A program made the position numbers and the translations under genes. From Usnea hakonensis (lineage: Eukaryota > Ascomycota > Lecanoromycetes > Lecanorales > Parmeliaceae), in NCBI GenBank assembly GCA_013423325.1, contig BLJB01000275.1, positions 62,001 through 126,000 on the forward strand: DNA of 64,000 bases, given 5' to 3'. Under the pieces are notes generated by a model, which saw only the letters and a program-made list of their open reading frames with translations, searched no databases and was not told where the DNA came from. Each line of letters opens with the position of its first letter. Within the stretch, counting starts at the first letter, position 1. Positions 57,498-64,000 of the stretch are shown here, piece by piece.

Positions 57498-59560
57498 ATG
57501 TCTCCCAGCCTTACCACATCTTATACATCAACCTTACCAGGCCTTGGCCGATCGTTGACCGCTTTCAAAGAGAGAATTCTTGGACCGGTACCAACCAATG
57601 AACAGTATCATGATTCGTTCGCGGAGCAGCTGAGTGATCTCGACGGCCGGTGTCGCTGGGCTCTTGCCGGAAAGGCCCTGGTAATATGGGAAGGGGAGGA
57701 CACCAGAGATGGTCTGCGCCACCGGATTGATGAGCTGGTTGCTGAGTATGAGGCGGAAATATACAAAGGCCGGAGTATACGGTGCGATGCTACAACGCGT
57801 CATTGCTGGATGCTGGGATCTGACAAAGCCTTCGCTCAGCCTACCGTGGTTATATCTCACAATGATGAGATTATCCTTAAGCGAACGATGCGTGTGATAC
57901 GCAGACCTAAGACGTTGGAGTCGAAAGGATTCAAATTGAAGGGCTGTCCCAACTGCGACCTAGTGCTGTTGACAAAGGAATCGATGGTCAGTCTCTTTCA
58001 TCATGCTGATGAGGCGAGGCAGGGTCTGCCGATCAGTCTATGCGGAGCCGAACTTGTGGTCAGAGATCCAGTACGAAGTGCCACCTTAGGGGGTGTCCTC
58101 ATACTCGATGGGGCGTATTACGGTGTCACTGTAGCCCACGCTTTCACGGAACCTCAACAAGCCTCGACAGACAAGCTCGATAGTAATGCCGTGCTCTACG
58201 ATAGTGACTGGGCCGAGTCAAGCTCTGGAGACGGAAGATTAGGACGTGGTAACGAAAGCATTCGCTTTTCGCCAGCTTCTCCAATATCCAGTACCCATAA
58301 GAAGACCAGCAGTCCTGTCGTAGCTCGCGCAACAAGCAGAGCTCCGTTGATCCCCCAAAATATGGGAGATTTTTCTGTAGCCTTCATTTCGTCTCAGAAC
58401 CCCTTGCGCGACGAAGACGACGGTATTTATGATGACGTTGACTGGGCTCTCATTGAGGTCAGCAACCCTATGTATCATGGCATGAACAGAGTGGTCACAA
58501 ACGAGAAAGAGGAAAGTTGGCTGGCTTCTAGCTCGTTTCGGAGTTCCCCCCCTCGTGGACCAATCTTAACAGTGACGTGCAAGGGGACTGTACGCGGACT
58601 TGGTACTGGAACGACATGCTCTATCAAGCTTCTTGGAAGCAGTCGTACTCGAATTATGTGGTCCATACAAATGAAAAGACGTTTGGGTACGCACTCCTAA
58701 AACCCTCGCCAAGCCTGCTTACCTAATCCATGACATTTACCTGCTTTCAGCAGCCCGTACGTTTCCATCTCCGAGACGTGCGGCGCTTGAAGCAGTACGC
58801 TTTTGTTCCCAGTCTCCTAGCTTTTCAAGGTTGAACATCTCATCAAGCCCTCTTCTACTGCATATGTTCCGAGTCACTGTTTGGTATGTCCTGAATGTGA
58901 CTGACGAGGTGCAAATCAGATTCAGGGGACTCCGGCTCATGGGTTTTTGACGCGGCTACTGGTGAGATATACGGTGTCTTGATTGCAGGAAGCGCTATGC
59001 TGCAAGAAGGTTATGTAATACCTATTCGTGACGTTTTTAACGATATCCAGAGGTCCACCAAAGCATGCGAACTACGAGTACCAACAACAAATGATGCCTT
59101 GTGTTTGGCATCTCGATTCGGAAATGTAAATCTTGTGAAGTCGCTGCTCGCTGCTGGCGTCGACATTAATGAGAGTCTGGGCTCTACAGAATATTCCACC
59201 GCTTTGTTGGAAGCGGCAGAACACGAGCAGCTCGAAGTGATGGACATACTGCTGTCGAGGGGAGCAAAATTCGACGAACAAGGCGGCCAACAACATGGCC
59301 GGACAGCTGTGCTTGCAGCCACGCGTTCTGGGGACCTCTCTCTCGTGGAAGCGTTAATATCTGCCGGGGCTCACCAAGTAGACAAAGGGGTCCGGAAACC
59401 ACAAAAACCTGTTCTTAGCCAACTCAAAAAGAGGGTCCAGAGACAGGGACAACAAGACGCTAGCCCACTAGACTGGTGGCTCCGGACACCAGAAAATCAT
59501 GAACTAATCGCCCTAGGTATCGATTCGCGTCGTCTCAAACATGTGGCCAGGGGTAGGTAG
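57498..59560 (+). CDS. Trypsin-like serine protease fused to ankyrin repeats
   Basis: Exons 57498-58686 and 58926-59560 give 607 aa. Residues 1-160 are a helical/basic N-terminal part of unknown type. A chymotrypsin-fold protease follows: GGVLILDGAYYGVTVAHAF with candidate His214, DDVDWALIEV with Asp315, and GDSGSWVFDAATGEIYGVLI with nucleophile Ser399. The GDSG motif exists only after removal of the 239-bp intron, whose joint gives RRLGDSGSW. Ankyrin repeats fill about 450-560 (DALCLASRFGNVNLVKSLL, DILLSRGAKFDE, TAVLAATRSGDLSLVEALI). No signal peptide is seen, so it is probably cytosolic. A protease activated through ankyrin recognition would fit a defence or incompatibility role, but this is inference. 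Confidence 0.82.
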
Positions 59561-59800
59561 TTTCACATTTCGCATATCTTATGCTTCGTATCATTACAGT
59601 TTCAAACAATAGCAACATATATTTGTAGAAACCATGGGTAGTGCCGAGGCATAGCCATTTTAGGAGACATAACACCATGAAGAGTATAAATATACAGCTT
59701 CATCGACTGGAATTATTCTTCGGCCGATTCGTCTTTTTTAGAACCATCGCAGTCTTTTCGCCCGCCAGCCCACTCATGTGTATGTATAGCTCGCTGTATT

Positions 59801-60278
59801 TTACCCCGGGTCTATATCGCATGACTGAAGAAGCCATCTTGGCACTAAAGCTCCCAATATGCCGCTACAGGCTTCCATATCCACCGCCAACTCCCTCTTG
59901 GACGGAAAATGGCGTGGTAACCTTCCTGCTTCTTTGGCGTCAAGGAAGTGATAGATGTTGATGTTTACGCCTTTGAGTGCCTAATGCACGGAAAGATAAA
60001 TTAGCATGAATACGGCCACCCAGATCCCGTCCGGCGTGTCGCTGCAGGGGCTGTACCTTTTTGCGTTGGCTGATCGATGGTGGTACTGGATTGACTCCGC
60101 AATCCCGGCAAAGCGCTTGCCACCTCTCCGTTACGTGGGCGTCGCTCCCATAATGTGATGCAAATTCAGTGCCAACCCTTCGGGCTCTTGCTCTCTTTTT
60201 CGTTCCTCTGTCGAGGTCGAGGTTGAGGTTTTGGAGACTGCGTAGCACACAGGAAAATTCTTCGTTTATCAGTGTCAT
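59801..60278 (-). CDS. Small unknown protein, 133 aa
   Basis: Exons 60278-60057 and 59980-59801, intron 59981-60056, give 133 aa from ATG 60278. The joint reads PPSISQRKK then ALKGVNINIYHFLDAK. A pattern of WxxLCxDCG, then SxxQCKKALKxVxVNIYDFxDA, is familiar from small lineage-specific fungal proteins without known function. Here one expected Cys of that block is Arg (SQRKK). No membrane segment or signal peptide is present. It converges on the protease-ankyrin gene, 240 bp from its stop. Confidence 0.7.
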
Positions 60279-60632
60279 ATTGAGCTCCAACCAAACTTTC
60301 TCCCTCGTCGATATTGCAGCCAACAGGTCGATTGATGGGTACAAAGGGCAGGACTGTTTCAATCTTTGACTTGTGGCCCTTTCAGCAAGTATTGTTTGTA
60401 TAAAGCGAACATTACAGTTTTAAGATACTAGATTCTAGGTTACTCCAGTGAGTCAGTGAGTAACGCAAGTAGCACGTTCGTTTATCTGTGGCGGTCAACA
60501 CAATTACGTACACGCGCAGTGGATCGAGAGTTAGGAAAGTTGTCTTATCGTCATTCTCATTCGTGAATTTCGTCTCTATCGTTATGAAGGGTATAAAACT
60601 CTCCTATTCTTGAACCTTTTCCAGACGTCGTT
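60279..60632. other. Intergenic, no gene seen
   Basis: Upstream of the 133-aa gene and downstream of the 454-aa membrane-protein gene. Confidence 0.5.
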
Positions 60633-62058
60633 TCATGGAAAAGCCCCCTGACCGATGCTATTACCAAAACGCCATGATCCCCCAATGCGCGCTCCGAAAA
60701 CCCTCGACAGCATCTCGTATCGCACATTCTGGTACAGCCACACCTTTGCGTTGTCCAATTGCGCGCCAGCAACCTTCAATCTCAATCTCGACGCCCACGC
60801 CCTGACGTCCTCCATTCTCGCACCGTCAATATTCATCTTCATCTTCATCCTCGACAACAACGGCATGCCCGCAAGCGCCACTTTCTGCGTCGTCTCTCTC
60901 ATGAAGCGAAGACTCTTTGACAAGTACAGCGTACCGTTGAGCTCATCCCACTTTCGTTTTGATTTCTCAAACGCCCAATATGCAAGGTATAGAAGCAGTC
61001 GTCCCCCCAATGCTGTCGTGACCAGGAGGCTTACAAGGAAGAGAGAGATGATATATGTTGCCCAAGAGGGAGACTCTGGCTCCGATGCTGACGGCGGTGG
61101 GGTTTCGAAGCGGGGGAGCTCGTAGGTCTGATGAAGTAGGCGTCTGTCACGCTGAGGGTTGGTGTATGGTTGCTGATAGAAGGTTGAATTGGCGGCGATG
61201 GGAGTGTAGGAAGGTCTGACTGGTGTCCGTGGTATTGTAAATTGGTTTGTCCGCGAGAGAGATTCATAGACCAGCAGGGCTGAGCGCCTGTCACGCTGGG
61301 AAACAGGGTCTGGAGGCGGGTAGAAGAATGTATCGGGATCGGTGAGTCTGGGAGAAGGGATGTCTGGCATCCACGGTATTGTATCTTCAGTCACTTGCAA
61401 GACAGGTCGGGAAGTATGGGTCTGGTAATCAAGCGTCGAAACCGGCATCGGGAGAGAGATATCGGGAACATGTCGATCTGTCCTAGGGATACGTAGATTG
61501 ATATACGACGCCAATTCGCGGAATGATCTTTTCTCGAGTGTGTATTCCTCACCAGACCGACTGTAAGGAATCAAAGATGCGATGTTCAGAGTGACTTGGA
61601 CCCCTGTCTTGACGTAAGTTTTCTTACGCAGCTGAGCACCGCCCTTTAGATGTAGTAGGATGTTATTATCTGCATGTTTCGCATTGGGGAAGATGGGAAG
61701 GTGCAGAGCGCGTTGATAGTGGCCGATTGTATACTTCTCGGCGAGATCTTGGCCATTGAAAGAAGTAAGCTTCGAATATTAGCTCGGAATTCGAGATGAA
61801 TTTATGATAGTCTCAGAAGTCAATTCTCACAATGAGGACTGTAGCCTTTCTCCCTGATAGATCTGTGAACAGAACAAGAACAGGATGGTGGAAACAGCCT
61901 TCGTCGATCTTGATGTTCAAGAGAAGGCTTTCGTTAATGTCATCCTTCTTTGGTAGCCAAAGGATGGTGCCAGGCTGAAGATCATGTTGTTGAGTCATGT
62001 ACAGGGAATGGTTTATCTTCTCAGGTGAAGGGTCCACTATTGCCGTTATCCCAGGCAT
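60633..62058 (-). CDS. Predicted membrane protein, 454 aa, unknown family
   Basis: Exons 62058-61831 and 61769-60633, intron 61770-61830, give 454 aa. The N-terminus (MPGITAIVDPSPEKINHSLY, QPGTILWLPKK, GCFHHPVLVLFTDLSGRKAT, then LTSFNGQDL) is a conserved block I associate with lineage-specific fungal proteins of unknown function. A Pro-rich middle carries two related QRDRRxLL segments. One membrane segment lies at about 314-341 (ATYIISLFLVSLLVTTALGG), followed by a basic and helical C-terminus. Its start is 139 bp from that of the divergent deaminase gene, the same arrangement as the 450-aa membrane protein with the protease-ankyrin gene. Confidence 0.82.
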
Positions 62059-62197
62059 GGTGTTGATTGTTTGCTGACGGTTGTGCAAGATGAGGCAGCT
62101 TGGGACCCCACCATCTGCCCTATAAGGCTACAGGAACAGTCATCATATTGATTCGACATGACCGTTTTTCAGCCTTGTCCATACAAGAACATCGAAC
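62059..62197. promoter_or_regulatory. 139-bp shared divergent promoter
   Basis: The only DNA between the start codons of the 454-aa membrane-protein gene and the deaminase gene. No consensus motif identified. Confidence 0.6.
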
Positions 62198-64000
62198 ATG
62201 GCAGACTTGTCATTCGGACAGAAAACCCAGAAGCGATTGGTGGAAAATATGACGCTGCTGTGGACACTTTCCGAAACTCCCGGTCAGCCCCAAAATCACA
62301 AAACCAAGGGAGGTCGAAATGAGGGAAAGCAGCTTTCTTGGGACCGAGAAAGGCAGCTTGTGGATAGCTTCGCTTTCATATCGGCTACGACTGATGATCC
62401 ACTGCGGGTAATGGCCGTGTGTATTGAGGAGGATTCTGATATGAATGGAATCACCATCCGTCTGGCATCGAATACTGGAGATCTTGGACTAGTGACGCGA
62501 GGCTTTAATGACATAGCGCGAACTTTAGAACAGGCATCCATGAGGAGTAGAATTAGACTTCCTTAAGAAGCGAATTTTAGGCTGACTTAAGCCTGGCAGA
62601 AAGGTCAAGGAATGACATGCAGCAAGAGATCTTCCGTCAAATCGTTACCTTGGACGAGTCTCGTATCTTAATCCGTCTGAGATCCAGTCACGCGCCTAGA
62701 TCCAAGAAGGCAAGAGGAAGAGCGAAACCAAAGCTCATGGCCTCTTTGAATGGGGCTGTCTTTGATAAGTCAATCCAAGGCCGAGATGAAAACGCGAAAG
62801 CGCTGATCAGCAACGTACGATTGAGTTCGAAAGAACTAACCCAAAGGTTCTCCGAATTTGAAAACTTGCGAAGAAATCCGTATCAAATTAATGTCTGGCG
62901 AGATATGCTGATGGATTTTTTGAAACGAGTTGAGAACTTCGATGTAGACGGTCTGAAGAATGTTCTTGCAATGTCACGCCTGATGAACCCCAGCCTGAGA
63001 GACCACCTTCCACGAGCGATGAGTAAAATCGGCCGCTACTTTCGCACCGCCTGCGATCTTGTAGATGCCGCTCGTAGTAGTCAATATAGTCTCTTCGCAC
63101 GTATTTCGGTACGATCGATAGAGACGCCTCATCTCAATTTGGCATTCCTTGCCAATCAAACACCTAGTTTTGATAAGGTGGCTCAAAGGGTCACTGGCCA
63201 ATCGTATCGGCGTGTTCTAAATGCTTATGGTCCAGCATCGGTCTCAAAAGCACAGAAACAGTTCGAATCGCGTATGTCCTATTGTCCGATTCCATGGAAA
63301 GTCCATGCCGAAATCCAGCTCCTATTATTTTACGATCAACAATCGCAAGCTTCTCGTCCTCGCATCATCGGTTCGAGCAAGAGCGCTTGCTATCTGTGCG
63401 ATCTATTCATCCAACTTCATGGCGAATACTGTATTCCTCGAACACATGGTAGACTGTACGATCGGTGGATGCTCCCTGACCAGTCATTTCGTAAACGAGC
63501 ACCTAATAAACACCTCACCTCAGTGATCGATAGGTTCAATGCAGCATTGGAAGCTAAGATCATACAAACCCTGCGCAGCGGACCTCGGCCATTTTCCCAT
63601 CCCAACGAGAGCGTGCTGTTTCCACGGCAGCCTTGGTCTCCGACTCCCACGCTCTCCGAAGGTCATGAGCAAGGTTCTGTCCAAGGAAAATCGGCATCTT
63701 CTCACAGAACTTTATTCAGAGATCGAAAGACTTCTCCGTCGATGATCTCGCCCTCTTTAGATCCACTCCCAGTAGTATTCAACTCGTCCAGGAGATCCTT
63801 CGAGCTAGATCCACATCAGAAACCAGAGCCACTAGACCTCACTGAAAAGGACCTGTCTAGACGACAAAGGGAAACTAAATCCAATACTCCAGCCGACTCT
63901 CCACAATCCTCCACAGCTCCGCCGAACGCCACAGACCCGTCCCCGCTAATCCATACCCCGGAAAGCCAATCCCAGACAAACCCAAATATCGAATCCCCCA
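62198..64000 (+). CDS. OTT_1508-like deaminase family protein, 3' end outside window
   Basis: Exon 1 is 62198-62546; after a 53-bp GT-AG intron (62547-62599) the frame stays open from 62600 to the end of the window, so the stop codon is missing and at least 583 residues are coded. The diagnostic part is KVHAEIQLLLFYDQQ with the zinc His and catalytic Glu (H352, E354), then GSSKSACYLCDLFIQLHG with C380 and C383, then IPRTHGRLYDRW. This is the HxE...CxxC deaminase core of the OTT_1508-like group, frequent in fungi and related to bacterial polymorphic-toxin deaminases. Substrate is unknown. The N-terminal 340 residues are helical; the visible C-terminus is Ser/Pro-rich. Confidence 0.85.

Overview
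This window is nuclear DNA of a filamentous ascomycete (Pezizomycotina). The evidence is many genes broken by short GT-AG introns of about 45-130 bp with CTAAC/CTAAT branch points, genes on both strands without operons, and fungal families: Arp9, Hgh1, IMP-specific 5'-nucleotidase, an NACHT-ankyrin NLR, a Zn2Cys6 cluster protein and an OTT_1508-like deaminase. Several unnamed families here are ones I associate with Leotiomycetes (Helotiales), but that placement is inference. Most multi-exon models below were assembled by hand from splice signals, and each complete model has a coding length divisible by three.

Layout. 0-10 kb: end of an ISN1-like nucleotidase, a gene-poor stretch, an F-box protein, a BTB protein, a RING protein and an eight-exon cytochrome P450. 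12.4-15.9 kb: an NLR with NACHT domain and nearly identical ankyrin repeats. 16-22.5 kb: gene-poor, with a truncated gene, a hairpin, a small five-exon gene and a decayed 158-bp tandem repeat. 22.7-34.3 kb: CorA-like transporter, amidase, an AP-endonuclease gene broken at its catalytic motif, Arp9 and a second BTB protein. 35.7-40.4 kb: a Copia remnant (one LTR plus gag, no pol), a repeat-rich unknown gene and three different tandem-repeat blocks. 41-50.6 kb: an unknown gene, a two-OB-fold candidate telomere protein, a small membrane protein with an in-frame TAG, an OPT oligopeptide transporter and Hgh1.

51-64 kb reads as an accessory island. Three times a predicted membrane-protein gene lies head-to-head with a gene coding a signalling or effector-like protein: a decayed membrane protein against a Zn2Cys6-ankyrin protein, a 450-aa membrane protein against a trypsin-like protease-ankyrin fusion (142 bp apart), and a 454-aa membrane protein against an OTT_1508-like deaminase (139 bp apart, running off the window). 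With the NLR at 12 kb this suggests self/non-self recognition or defence, but no function is shown by the sequence itself. The island is my candidate for a previously undescribed system.
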